A stretch of 40,282 nt of DNA from an uncultured Lachnoanaerobaculum sp. (GCF_938015485.1 NZ_CALLVU010000156.1:1-40282); one strand, 5' to 3'; shown: positions 15,962 to 25,043, counted from the stretch's first letter. Notes: generated by a model not told the origin, from the sequence alone. A program made the numbers and translations.

Positions 15962-17407
15962 ATGTTTAAGTACAGGTTGAATCCTATAAATATAAACAGC
16001 TATATGGAGTTTGGCAGTATAAGAGGCGGCAAAAACGGCGATATAAGAAACACTTATGCGGTCAAGTTTGGCGGGGCGTCTGAAGGTGCTGAGAATGAAA
16101 TAAACGACCTTTTAAAATATCTGTCAAAGGAGATGAGAGAGGGCAAAATATATTATAAATATATTGATTCACTTCATATAAACAGTGATTGCATGAGCAT
16201 AAAAACGGCTTATGAAAACTTTGTAAACACCGGTCATATAGATATTTTAAAGGCAAATATCTCAGAGAGCGAACTTGTAGTTGCAATAAAAGAAATTGAG
16301 AATCTGCTGCACAAATATAAGAAGAATCTGACAGATACAATACAAAAAAATATAATGGTAAAGCTTTTGTATTGGTTGTGTGAAAACTTTTCGGATGTAA
16401 AAACTGACGGAGATAAGAATATAAAGGTGGTGGCAAAAAACATAGATAAGGAGTCTGAAATCTATTTTTTTGTATTCCTGAATCTGCTTGGAATGGATGT
16501 CTGCCTTTTACAGTACTCAAAAGATACCGATATCCTGAAGGATTATTTTTACACTAAAAGGATGGGAGATTTTATTGAGGATAAATTGGTACTGAAACCT
16601 TATGAAATACCTGAGAGTACAGAAAATAAAGTTATTAAAAATGTCCCGACAGCACAGGGTAAAGAAGACTGCAGAGTGAGAATAAGCCTTGCATCAATAA
16701 GAAGAAAAGACAGAGATAATAAAGAAATAAAGACTGAAGCAAGTGAGATAAATTCACATACGAAAGTTGTAGCTGATACGGCGGTATCCTCTGCAGGCAC
16801 AAATATGCCGAGGTCGAGTATAAAGACAGACAGGGAGCTTAGCTATATTGAGCTTGCAAAACTCTCAACCTCAATTGTAATGATTGCGATATATGACAAC
16901 AGACAAAAGATGCTTGGCACAGGTTCAGGTATAATGATAGGAAAAGACGGTTTTATACTGACAAACAACCATGTAATCAGAGGCGGTTACTATTTTGAAG
17001 TAAGGATTGAAGATGACGAGAGGATTTATAAAACCGATGAGGTGATAAAGTATAATCAATATCTTGACCTTGCCATAATAAGGATACCAAGAGTACTTGA
17101 GCCACTAAGACTTTTTGACGGAAGAGAGAAACTTGTCAGAGGGCAAAAGGTGGTGGCTATAGGCAGTCCGCTGGGACTTTTCAATTCGGTTTCGGACGGC
17201 ATCATATCAGGTTTTAGAAATATCGACAATGTGGATATGATACAGTTCAGCGCACCGACATCGCCCGGTTCATCAGGCGGTGCAGTCTTAAATATGTTTG
17301 GAGAGGTAATAGGAATAAGTACGGCAGGATTTAGTGAAGGACAGAATATAAACTTGGCGGTACCGTATGATGCCATATATGGATTTGCAAAAAGCTTTAT
17401 AAGATAA
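15962..17407 (+). CDS. YceG-like module fused to a trypsin/HtrA-like serine protease
   Basis: The C-terminal part of this 481-residue protein (about 300-481) is a trypsin-fold protease with full triad: His337 in TNNHVIRGG, Asp369 in YLDLAIIRI and Ser438 in SPGSSGGAV, after GTGSGIMIGKDGFILT. It lacks a PDZ domain, signal peptide and membrane anchor, so it is probably cytoplasmic, unlike ordinary HtrA/DegP. Residues about 130-200 (LLYWLCENFSDV...IKVVAKNIDKESEIYFFVFLNLLGMDVCLLQYSKD) closely resemble repeats in the next gene's YceG protein. Residues 220-290 are a charged linker. It is first in the operon, 20 bases before the YceG gene. Processing of a Ter partner is a possible role (inference). 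Confidence 0.85.
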   Translation: MFKYRLNPININSYMEFGSIRGGKNGDIRNTYAVKFGGASEGAENEINDLLKYLSKEMREGKIYYKYIDSLHINSDCMSIKTAYENFVNTGHIDILKANISESELVVAIKEIENLLHKYKKNLTDTIQKNIMVKLLYWLCENFSDVKTDGDKNIKVVAKNIDKESEIYFFVFLNLLGMDVCLLQYSKDTDILKDYFYTKRMGDFIEDKLVLKPYEIPESTENKVIKNVPTAQGKEDCRVRISLASIRRKDRDNKEIKTEASEINSHTKVVADTAVSSAGTNMPRSSIKTDRELSYIELAKLSTSIVMIAIYDNRQKMLGTGSGIMIGKDGFILTNNHVIRGGYYFEVRIEDDERIYKTDEVIKYNQYLDLAIIRIPRVLEPLRLFDGREKLVRGQKVVAIGSPLGLFNSVSDGIISGFRNIDNVDMIQFSAPTSPGSSGGAVLNMFGEVIGISTAGFSEGQNINLAVPYDAIYGFAKSFIR

Positions 17408-17427
17408 TACTTGAAAGGGGATAATAT

Positions 17428-19680
17428 ATGCTGTTGCATCAAAAGATAAAAGAAGTTGATGATTTTTTCAAAAGACTTAGTATGAGAAAGCCCAGAGGAG
17501 TCTACTTTTACAGGATAAACTCATATGACGAAACAATACTGGAATTTATCAGAAAATATTATGAATTGGCAAAGAAAGACGGAGCAATAATTGACACACA
17601 TATTGAAAATCCTACAGCGGACAATATCTCATATTTTAACGAGATTATAGGTGACAGATATGTACACGGACCGGGCTTTATAGCGGATGCCCTTAAGAGA
17701 TGGCTTCCAAGAATCAGAGACTATGAGAGAGCGTCTATGGCTGACGGCATCTTTGATACTTTGGAGGTATTAAGGCGTCAGGGTAAGAATATAGAGATAT
17801 TGAAGAACAACTTCACAAGAATAATGTGTTGGCTTTACTATAACTTTTATAACATTATGGAAAGGCTTGGAAGTGAGGATATACCTAAGATTATTTTCTG
17901 GGGCAATGTAAACTTCTCGGAGCTTTCCACATTAAATATATTATCAAATGCAGGTGCGGATATTATACTCTTGCAACCCGGAGGTGACTCACAGTATTTG
18001 TCGATAGACCCGAAGTCGCAGTTTTCAATTGATTTGAAGATGGGAAGTGAGGACTTTCCGCCGGGATTTAATCTCGATTGGCTGCTTAAACTGTATGAGG
18101 ATGATAAGAACAGAAAGATGCTCTACAGCGGAAATGTAAGTATAAAGCCCAATACCAACGCATGGCTTAGCGGAGATATCTTTGAGGATTTGAAAAATAT
18201 AAAAAGAGGTGAGGACACAGCATTTTTTTACAACATGTTTGTAAGGATAAACGGTTGTGACGACAGAAACAATTATACCAATGAACTCTACCTTCTCTAC
18301 CAGGATTTGAAGAGGGCAAACAGAAAAGTACAGGTGATAAACAACAGTATCACAAATCCTAGCGTGGATGAGATAGCCAAGATAAAAAGGGGCAATTATG
18401 CCAATGAAAATCAGCTTATACTTGACCTTAAAACCAATATCAAGTTCACAAACAACGTGTTTTTAGATGTTGCAAGAGACGCCTTTGTAGACACTATGAT
18501 TGAGACAAGTAAGCTTATGAACATGGACCTTAACAAGATAATGAATAAGGGCATATATATACTCTGCTGGATTAACAGATATATTGTGGAGCTTATTAAC
18601 GGCATGGATATACATTCACCCACACCGATACTTATATACTTCGGAAGCGTGGAGAGTGATACGGAATGCCTGTTTTTAAAGATGGTGTCCAAATTGCCTA
18701 TAGATGTTGTGATATTCAACCCTGAAAAGCTAAAAGATAAGCTTGAAGATAAGAACCTTTATGATATACGCTTTGAAGAGACTTTGAAAATAAGAGAGTT
18801 CCCGACAGACAGCGTAGGGCTCAGTATAAGTACGACCGCGCGTAATGCTGAAAGAGATTTGGACAGCATGATGTATTCGGATACGGGAATGTATAGGGAT
18901 ATGCAGTTTACAAAGGCAAATGTAATAATACTGTCGACCACCTATGAGGAGATAGCAATTTATTGGAAACAGGAAGCCAGATTCAGACCGAACTTCTCCA
19001 CAGTTGACAATGTGGTAAATATCCCTGTGATATGCGCAAAGGCCTCGGGTGTACCGAATTCGGATATAGATGCATATTTTGGTAAGATAAAGGATCTTTT
19101 GACGGATACCACACTCTTATATAAGAATGAGAATATCTACAAGGGCAATGTAAGCGTTGCTGCAGGTGTGACCTCATTTTATAAGAACAACAGGCTTGAT
19201 AAGGAAGCTATAAAAAAATGGGACGGTTTTAAATATGATTATTTAAGAGCTGAGACTCAGGACTACATTTTGGATAAGCTTTCGGAGCTTTTAAAGAGTA
19301 AGGTGATAGTCGGAACAGGGCAAAACGGAACGGAATATAAGATTATTACAATTGTTTTAGATTTACCTAAGGAAATTTTAAGATTTATACAGAGCTTTGA
19401 TTTTACAAAATGCCCGCCAAAGCTTATAATAGTAAATACAACGGAGAGCATAATTTCGTTGGAAGATAGTATAATTGTTGCCTTTTTGAATCTGATAGGT
19501 TTCGATATATTGTTTTTTGTACCTACAGGATATGACAATACCGGCAAATATTTCAACAATCAGATAGTAAAGGAACATATAATAGGCAATTATCTTTATG
19601 ATGTGGCTATACCTGATTTCAGTAGGCTAAAGTCCGGCAATAATAAGAAAAAATCATTTTTTGCCAGACTTTTTGGTTAA
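17428..19680 (+). CDS. YceG family Ter-cluster protein with internal repeats
   Basis: The 750-residue soluble protein matches the YceG_bac family found with TerD and TelA. It should not be confused with the murein transglycosylase YceG/MltG. I see at least three similar units: near 130-190 (RIMCWLYYNFYN...LNILSNAGADIILLQPGGD), near 370-440 (YILCWINRY...LIYFGSVESDTECLFLKM...DVVIFNPEK) and near 660-725 (KLIIVNTTES...AFLNLIGFDILFFVPTGYD). Each has a hydrophobic helix, a beta strand and a helix-strand ending. No catalytic motif is evident. The C-terminus is basic (KSGNNKKKSFFARLFG) and may touch the membrane. GAAAGGGG precedes ATG 17428. It is co-transcribed with the protease and telA. Confidence 0.8.
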   Translation: MLLHQKIKEVDDFFKRLSMRKPRGVYFYRINSYDETILEFIRKYYELAKKDGAIIDTHIENPTADNISYFNEIIGDRYVHGPGFIADALKRWLPRIRDYERASMADGIFDTLEVLRRQGKNIEILKNNFTRIMCWLYYNFYNIMERLGSEDIPKIIFWGNVNFSELSTLNILSNAGADIILLQPGGDSQYLSIDPKSQFSIDLKMGSEDFPPGFNLDWLLKLYEDDKNRKMLYSGNVSIKPNTNAWLSGDIFEDLKNIKRGEDTAFFYNMFVRINGCDDRNNYTNELYLLYQDLKRANRKVQVINNSITNPSVDEIAKIKRGNYANENQLILDLKTNIKFTNNVFLDVARDAFVDTMIETSKLMNMDLNKIMNKGIYILCWINRYIVELINGMDIHSPTPILIYFGSVESDTECLFLKMVSKLPIDVVIFNPEKLKDKLEDKNLYDIRFEETLKIREFPTDSVGLSISTTARNAERDLDSMMYSDTGMYRDMQFTKANVIILSTTYEEIAIYWKQEARFRPNFSTVDNVVNIPVICAKASGVPNSDIDAYFGKIKDLLTDTTLLYKNENIYKGNVSVAAGVTSFYKNNRLDKEAIKKWDGFKYDYLRAETQDYILDKLSELLKSKVIVGTGQNGTEYKIITIVLDLPKEILRFIQSFDFTKCPPKLIIVNTTESIISLEDSIIVAFLNLIGFDILFFVPTGYDNTGKYFNNQIVKEHIIGNYLYDVAIPDFSRLKSGNNKKKSFFARLFG

Positions 19681-19693
19681 TAAAACTATAGGC

Positions 19694-19723
19694 CTCTGTG
19701 TCTGCGGTTTTTAAAGCACAGAG
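19694..19723 (+). promoter_or_regulatory. Hairpin just upstream of the telA ribosome site
   Basis: CTCTGTG (19694-19700) and CACAGAG (19717-19723) form a 7-bp stem one base before AAGGAGG. There is no T run after it, so it is not a typical terminator. It may protect the downstream mRNA or tune telA translation. Confidence 0.5.
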
Positions 19724-19736
19724 CAAGGAGGAAAAA

Positions 19737-20879
19737 ATGGGACTTGATTTTACAAAAGCAAAACAGAGTGAAGCAAGCGTAGTGACAGATACCGCTGTAG
19801 AAGGTGAGACATTACCGGCTACAACTCAGACATTTGATATTGCGGTAGAGTCTGAGAAACTAAGAAACGATTTGGTAAATTCGGCAGAGGTGGATGCACT
19901 TGTAAGCAAGATTGAACTTGACAATCTTGACAGTATTGTAACCTTCGGAGGAGAGGTGGCTACCGAGATATCCAAGTCGTCGGATTTGGTACTTAACAGT
20001 ATGAATATCGCTCAGATTGAAGAGACATCCAAGATGCTCGGTGTACTTACCAATATCATGAGCAAGTTCGATATTGAAGAGATTAAGCAGGATCCGGGTC
20101 TTTTTGACAAGCTCTTCGGCGGTATCAAAAAGCAACTTGATAAGATAATGGCAAAGTATCAGACCATGGGCGGAGAGATTGATAAGGTATATGTAGAGCT
20201 TAAGGGCTATGAGGGTGAGATCAAAGAGACCAATAAAAAGCTCAACACAATGTTTGACTCAAATGTGAACTATTACCACGATCTGCTTAAGTATATTTTG
20301 GCAGGCGAGCAGGGTTGTAAAGAGCTTGAAGCGGCTATCGCGGACAGAACCGCAGAGATGGAGCGTACAGGTGATAAGTCCATACAGTTTGAGCTTACCA
20401 CTCTTAACAATGCACTTATGATGCTTGAGCAAAGAACACAGGACCTTAGAGTGGCGGAGAATGTGGCTATGCAGACAATTCCTATGTTAAAGACAATGGA
20501 GTTCAGCAATATAAACCTGATAAGAAAGATAAATTCGGCTTTCATTATCACATTGCCTATATTTAAGCAGAGTCTTGCACAGGCTATTATGTTAAAGAGA
20601 CAGAGATTGCAGGCTGAAGCACTCTCAGAGCTTGATAAGAAGACAAATGAGATGATTTTAAAGAATGCAACCAATACGGTCGAACAGGCAAAGCTTACGG
20701 CACAGATGGCTTCAGGCAGTTCAATAAAAGTGGATACTCTTGAGAAGTCTTGGAGAACTATTGTAAACGGTATCGAAGAGACCAAGAGAATACAGGATGA
20801 TGCAAGAAGACAGAGAGCTGAAGACAAGGTAAAGCTTGAAAATATTAAAAATGAATTTTATAAAAAATTCGGTGTATAA
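19737..20879 (+). CDS. telA: TelA/KlaA toxic anion resistance protein
   Basis: The 380-residue protein belongs to the TelA family (toxic anion/tellurite resistance). It is almost wholly alpha-helical: FGGEVATEISKSSDLVLNSM, then DPGLFDKLFGGIKKQLDKIMAKYQTMGGEIDKV, then HDLLKYILAGEQGCKELEAAI, LAQAIMLKRQRLQAEALSELDKKTNEMI and the C-terminal VDTLEKSWRTIVNGIEETKRIQ. TelA occurs next to TerD and YceG and is thought to act at the membrane side of the Ter complex; the mechanism is unknown. ATG 19737 with AAGGAGG 5 bases upstream was chosen over an in-frame codon at 19698 that has no ribosome site. It lies 11 bases before terD. Confidence 0.93.
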   Translation: MGLDFTKAKQSEASVVTDTAVEGETLPATTQTFDIAVESEKLRNDLVNSAEVDALVSKIELDNLDSIVTFGGEVATEISKSSDLVLNSMNIAQIEETSKMLGVLTNIMSKFDIEEIKQDPGLFDKLFGGIKKQLDKIMAKYQTMGGEIDKVYVELKGYEGEIKETNKKLNTMFDSNVNYYHDLLKYILAGEQGCKELEAAIADRTAEMERTGDKSIQFELTTLNNALMMLEQRTQDLRVAENVAMQTIPMLKTMEFSNINLIRKINSAFIITLPIFKQSLAQAIMLKRQRLQAEALSELDKKTNEMILKNATNTVEQAKLTAQMASGSSIKVDTLEKSWRTIVNGIEETKRIQDDARRQRAEDKVKLENIKNEFYKKFGV

Positions 20880-20890
20880 AGGAGGATTTT

Positions 20891-21472
20891 ATGCCAATCA
20901 ATTTATCCAAAGGACAGAAGGTAGATTTAACAAAGACAAATCCGGGACTGAAAAAAGTAATTGTAGGTTTAGGATGGGATGTAAATGCGTTTGACTCAGG
21001 TGCTGATTTCGACCTTGATGCCGCTGCATTTATGGTAGGCGGCAACGGCAAATGTCCAACTGAAAAGGACTTTATCTTCTACGGCAATTTAAAGCATCCG
21101 TCAGAGAGCGTTGAGCATATGGGAGATAACCTTACAGGTGAAGGCGACGGAGATGATGAGCAGATAAAAATCGATCTTTCAAAGGTACCTGCAAATATCG
21201 AAAAGATTGCATTCACCGTAACAATCTATGATGCCGAGTCAAGAAGACAGAACTTCGGTCAGGTATCAAACGCATATATCAGAATCGTGGATGAGGTAAC
21301 AAATACCGAGATTATCAGATTTGACCTCGGTGAGGACTTCTCTATTGAGACTGCGGTAGTGGTAGGTGAGTTATATAAGCACAACGGCGAGTGGAAGTTC
21401 AATGCTATCGGAAGCGGTTTCGGAGGCGGACTTGCGGCACTTTGCAATCACTACGGAATAGAAGTAGCGTAG
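20891..21472 (+). CDS. terD: TerD family calcium-binding stress protein, paralogue 1
   Basis: At 193 residues this is a standard TerD/TerE-type protein. The family's core is clear: GLGWDVNAFDSGADFDLDAAAFM, then FYGNLKHPSESVEHMGDNLTGEGDGDDEQIKIDLSKVP, FTVTIYDAESRRQNFGQVSNAYIRIVD and a closing VVVGELYKHNGEWKFNAIG. The aspartates in DFDLDA and the acidic GEGDGDDE match the calcium-binding sites of known TerD structures. Such proteins are linked to tellurite, phage and colicin resistance and general chemical stress. AAGGAGG precedes ATG 20891. A second copy follows after 22 bases. Confidence 0.95.
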   Translation: MPINLSKGQKVDLTKTNPGLKKVIVGLGWDVNAFDSGADFDLDAAAFMVGGNGKCPTEKDFIFYGNLKHPSESVEHMGDNLTGEGDGDDEQIKIDLSKVPANIEKIAFTVTIYDAESRRQNFGQVSNAYIRIVDEVTNTEIIRFDLGEDFSIETAVVVGELYKHNGEWKFNAIGSGFGGGLAALCNHYGIEVA

Positions 21473-21494
21473 GCTAAAGAGGCTAGGAGGTTTT

Positions 21495-22100
21495 ATGTCT
21501 ATCAGTTTACAAAAGGGACAAAAGGTAAGTCTTACAAAGGAAAATGCGGGACTTAAAAAAATTGTGGTCGGTCTTGGTTGGGATGAAGCCCAAAAGAGCG
21601 GCGGATTCTTATCATCACTGTTTGGAAGTTCAGGCGGTGAAAGCAATATCGACTGTGACGCATCTGCATTCCTTTTGCAGAACGGCAAGCTTGTATATAA
21701 GGATGATGTGGTATACTACGGTAATCTTCGCCACAAATCAGGTACCGTTATCCATATGGGAGACAATCTGACAGGTGCAGGTGAAGGTGATGACGAGCAG
21801 ATCACAATAGATCTTGCAAACGTCCCTGTAGAGTACGACAGAATAGTTATTGTTGTGAATATATATCAGGCTGTACAAAGACGTCAGGAGTTCGGCATGA
21901 TCAGAAACGCGTTTATCAGACTTGTAGATGCTTCAAACAATAAAGAGATACTTAAGTACAATCTTACAGAGAACTATGCAGGTATGACCGCTATGATTTT
22001 CGGTGAGGTGTACAGACACAACGGTGAGTGGAAGTTCTCGGCTGTAGGACAGGGCACTACAGATGCAAGCCTCGGAGAGCTTGCAAACAGGTATTTATAA
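21495..22100 (+). CDS. terD: TerD family protein, paralogue 2
   Basis: The 201-residue protein repeats the TerD pattern: MSISLQKGQKVSLTKENAGL, NIDCDASAFLL, HMGDNLTGAGEGDDEQITIDLANVP, VNIYQAVQRRQEFGMIRNAFIRLVD and FGEVYRHNGEWKFSAVGQG. It differs from paralogue 1 by an insert of about 15 residues (QKSGGFLSSLFGSSGGES) just before the first calcium site, where DFDLDA is replaced by NIDCDA. It may therefore bind calcium differently or serve as the partner in a heteromer. AGGAGG precedes ATG 21495. It is the last gene before a gap of 108 bases ahead of the ATPase. Confidence 0.95.
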   Translation: MSISLQKGQKVSLTKENAGLKKIVVGLGWDEAQKSGGFLSSLFGSSGGESNIDCDASAFLLQNGKLVYKDDVVYYGNLRHKSGTVIHMGDNLTGAGEGDDEQITIDLANVPVEYDRIVIVVNIYQAVQRRQEFGMIRNAFIRLVDASNNKEILKYNLTENYAGMTAMIFGEVYRHNGEWKFSAVGQGTTDASLGELANRYL

Positions 22101-22162
22101 TACTTTTATACTTTTAATTATTGCTAAACTATTGTAAAATAGCGTATGTAATATAAATTACG

Positions 22163-22184
22163 GGAGAGAGCTTAGGCTTTCTCC
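22163..22184 (+). promoter_or_regulatory. Leader hairpin ahead of the P-type ATPase gene
   Basis: GGAGAGAGC (22163-22171) pairs with GCTTTCTCC (22176-22184) around TTAG (one G-T pair), 25 bases before the start codon. No T run follows at once, so a leader element is more likely than a terminator. It contains a decoy GGAG. Confidence 0.45.
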
Positions 22185-22208
22185 TAAAACTTTGAAAGAG
22201 GAAAATAT

Positions 22209-24878
22209 ATGAAATTTACCGGTTTGACTGAGAAAGAAGTAGAGCAGTCAAGACAGAAAAACGGCTCAAATGTTATTCCCGATTCCGAACCTACCACCTT
22301 TTGGCAGGAATTTAAGGAGACATTTAATGACCCTATGATAAGAATACTGCTTGCCATTGCAGTGCTTATGATAATCATGTTCTTTATGGGATATGCGGAG
22401 ATCTATGAGCCTCTGGGTACTATTGTTGCAGTAATCATAGTGGCTTTTGTTTCCGCAAAGACGGGTGTGGCAAGCGATACCAAGTATCGTGAGTTAAAGG
22501 ACAACACAAAAAAGGATACCTGTAAGGTCTACAGAAACGGTGTTGTAACTATTATCGATGTGGATGACGTGGTAGTGGGAGACATGGTGCTCTTACAGTC
22601 CGGAGATAAGATACCTGCCGACGGTATTCTTGTAGACGGTGATTTGAGAGTGGACAACTCGGCACTTAACGGTGAGGCTGAAGAGTGTAAAAAGACCGCT
22701 GCGGATGAATCCTTTGAACTGAAGGAAGATATCACAGGTGATACCTTCGTAGATGCGCATTCACTTTTCAGAGGTGCCGTAGTATTTGACGGCGAGGGTG
22801 TTTTAGCTGTAAAGAGAGTCGGACTTAAGTCAATGATGGGTAAGATGGCTCTTGAGATGAATGAAGAAGACCCTGATTCACCGCTTAAGGTAAAGCTTGG
22901 AAAGCTTGCACATCAGATATCCATATTCGGATATGTGGGCGCTACGGTTATTGCAGTACTTTATCTTGCATACTTTGTAGTGAGAGCGGGAGGATTCGCT
23001 CCTTATTTCGGACTTGGAATAGAGCATATAGTACAGGATGTTATAAAGGCTGTTACACTTGCAATAGTTATTATAGTATGTGCGGTACCTGAGGGCTTGC
23101 CGCTGATGATTTCACTTGTACTTATGCAAAATACCAGCAGGATGCTTGACCACAATGTCCTTGTAAGAAAGGCTGAAGGTATCGAGACTGCAGGTTCACT
23201 AAACATACTCTTCAGTGATAAGACAGGTACCATTACAAAGGGAAGCCTTGAAGTTGTGGATTTCTTTACAGCCGACGGTAACTCCATAGAGATTAAAGAA
23301 CTTAGTAAGCACAGCAAGGTAAAAGGTCTTGTAGATATTGCAATCGGTAAGAATACACAGTCACTCTTTGACGACAGAGGTGTTGTAATCGGAGGTAACG
23401 CTACAGACCAGGCGCTTATGAAGTTTATCGGAAAAGATACTTTTAATGCACTTTCAGAAAATAAGGACTTGGTAGTGGGAGCACATCAGGGCTTCAACTC
23501 TACAAATAAGTTCAGTCAGGCAAGGATAGATTCACTTGATAAGACTTTCTATAAGGGTGCACCTGAGAGACTGCTTGCAAAGGCAAAAAAGTGCCTTGAT
23601 GAGAACGGTGAAGTAAAGACTATTGATAAGGCCGTTCTTGACAGAAAGATTGACGAGCTTGCCGCAAGAGCCATGAGAGTTTTGGCATTCGGATATTCTG
23701 AGAAGCCACTTACACAAAATTCTGTCAATGACGATGTGGTAATCATCGGTCTTGTAGGTATCAGAGACGATGTCAGAGCCGAGGCAAAGGATGCTATCGC
23801 GGAAGTTATGGGAGCGGGTATCCAAGTTGTAATGATTACAGGTGACAGACTTGAGACTGCGGTAGCTATCGCAAAGGATGCAGGTCTTATAAAGAATACT
23901 TCAGACAGAGCACTTTCATCGGCTGAATTAAATGAGATGAGCGATGATGAAGTAAAGAAGCTTATACCGCATATCAGAGTTATTGCCAGAGCACTTCCTA
24001 CAGACAAGTCAAGAATGGTAAGGCTTTGTCAGGAGATGAATCTTGTTGTAGGTATGACAGGAGACGGTGTAAACGACTCACCTGCACTTAAGAGAGCCGA
24101 TGTCGGATTTGCTATGGGTAACGGTACCGAGGCTGCAAAGGAAGCCGGTGAGATAGTAATACTTGACGACAACTTCAGATCTATAAAGGATGCGATACTC
24201 TACGGTAGAACCATCTATCACAATATACTTAAGTTCTGTAAGTTCCAGCTTGTCATCAATGTAACTGCCGTTATAGTAAGTGCCATCGCTCCTTTCTTCG
24301 GAGTGGAAGAGCCTCTTAAGGTAACTCACCTTTTGTTTGTAAACCTTGTAATGGACGGTCTCGGAGCTATAATGCTCGGTAATGAGCCTGCTAAGGAAAG
24401 CTACATGATGGAAAAGCCGAGAAGAAGAGATGAAAACATCATCAGCAGGAATATGGCCGTTCAGATTCTTACTATGGGGCTTTGGCTTACAATCGTAAGC
24501 TTTATATACCTTAAGACACCGTCCTTTATGAACCTTTTCGGTGGAAATATGGATGAGTTGCTTACAGGCTACTTTGTACTGTTTATAGCAAGTGCACTGT
24601 TTAACGGCTTCAATGTAAGAGATGAAGGTTTCTCTATCTTTAACGGATTGAAGGAGAACCCGGGATTTTTGAAAGTGTTCTTTGCCATCATCATAGTGCA
24701 GGCATTGATAGTAAATTCAGGTTCGATACCTCTTGCACCTTTCCAATTCATCGGAAAGATGTTCAGCTGTGTACCTTTCAGTATACAGGGCTGGATAGCG
24801 GTATTCATATTGGCATTCACAATGATACCGGTAGATCTTCTCAGAAAAGTTGTAATGGGAACATATAAGAATGCATAA
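22209..24878 (+). CDS. Calcium-translocating P-type ATPase (PMCA/SERCA-like)
   Basis: The 889-residue membrane pump has all P2-type landmarks: actuator-domain LNGEAEE (the TGE motif reads NGE here), M4 motif CAVPEGLPLM (291-300), phosphorylated Asp337 in FSDKTGTITKG, and hinge MTGDGVNDSPALKRADVGFAMG. M6 reads NLVMDGLGAIMLGNEP, close to plasma-membrane Ca2+ pumps. About ten membrane helices are visible, four before and six after the cytoplasmic head. It presumably exports Ca2+. GAAAGAGG precedes ATG 22209. It follows the terD pair, whose products bind calcium, so a shared stress role is likely; the 108-base gap leaves open whether it has its own promoter. The altered TGE (NGE) deserves attention. 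Confidence 0.93.
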   Translation: MKFTGLTEKEVEQSRQKNGSNVIPDSEPTTFWQEFKETFNDPMIRILLAIAVLMIIMFFMGYAEIYEPLGTIVAVIIVAFVSAKTGVASDTKYRELKDNTKKDTCKVYRNGVVTIIDVDDVVVGDMVLLQSGDKIPADGILVDGDLRVDNSALNGEAEECKKTAADESFELKEDITGDTFVDAHSLFRGAVVFDGEGVLAVKRVGLKSMMGKMALEMNEEDPDSPLKVKLGKLAHQISIFGYVGATVIAVLYLAYFVVRAGGFAPYFGLGIEHIVQDVIKAVTLAIVIIVCAVPEGLPLMISLVLMQNTSRMLDHNVLVRKAEGIETAGSLNILFSDKTGTITKGSLEVVDFFTADGNSIEIKELSKHSKVKGLVDIAIGKNTQSLFDDRGVVIGGNATDQALMKFIGKDTFNALSENKDLVVGAHQGFNSTNKFSQARIDSLDKTFYKGAPERLLAKAKKCLDENGEVKTIDKAVLDRKIDELAARAMRVLAFGYSEKPLTQNSVNDDVVIIGLVGIRDDVRAEAKDAIAEVMGAGIQVVMITGDRLETAVAIAKDAGLIKNTSDRALSSAELNEMSDDEVKKLIPHIRVIARALPTDKSRMVRLCQEMNLVVGMTGDGVNDSPALKRADVGFAMGNGTEAAKEAGEIVILDDNFRSIKDAILYGRTIYHNILKFCKFQLVINVTAVIVSAIAPFFGVEEPLKVTHLLFVNLVMDGLGAIMLGNEPAKESYMMEKPRRRDENIISRNMAVQILTMGLWLTIVSFIYLKTPSFMNLFGGNMDELLTGYFVLFIASALFNGFNVRDEGFSIFNGLKENPGFLKVFFAIIIVQALIVNSGSIPLAPFQFIGKMFSCVPFSIQGWIAVFILAFTMIPVDLLRKVVMGTYKNA

Positions 24879-24888
24879 ATAATAAAGG

Positions 24889-24916
24889 AGCTGTCGCATA
24901 TTGCGGCGGCTTTTTT
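24889..24916 (+). terminator. Intrinsic terminator of the ATPase gene
   Basis: AGCTGTCGCA (24889-24898) pairs with TGCGGCGGCT (24902-24911) with two T-G pairs and a 3-base loop, followed by six T residues. Confidence 0.88.
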
Positions 24917-24968
24917 GAAATGTAAACGGATCTTTTAATAAAGCGTTTTGTATACAATCTTTACCAAC

Positions 24969-24997
24969 TTTACTTTTTATTCATTTTTTGTTAAAAT
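24969..24997 (+). promoter_or_regulatory. Possible promoter for rny
   Basis: TTTACT (24969-24974), 17 bases and TAAAAT (24992-24997). The match is moderate, but the spacing and place, between a terminator and the gene, are right. Confidence 0.4.
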
Positions 24998-25043
24998 TAG
25001 AATGTTGTTTTGAACAATGAAAATTGAATAAGGAGGTGCTTTT

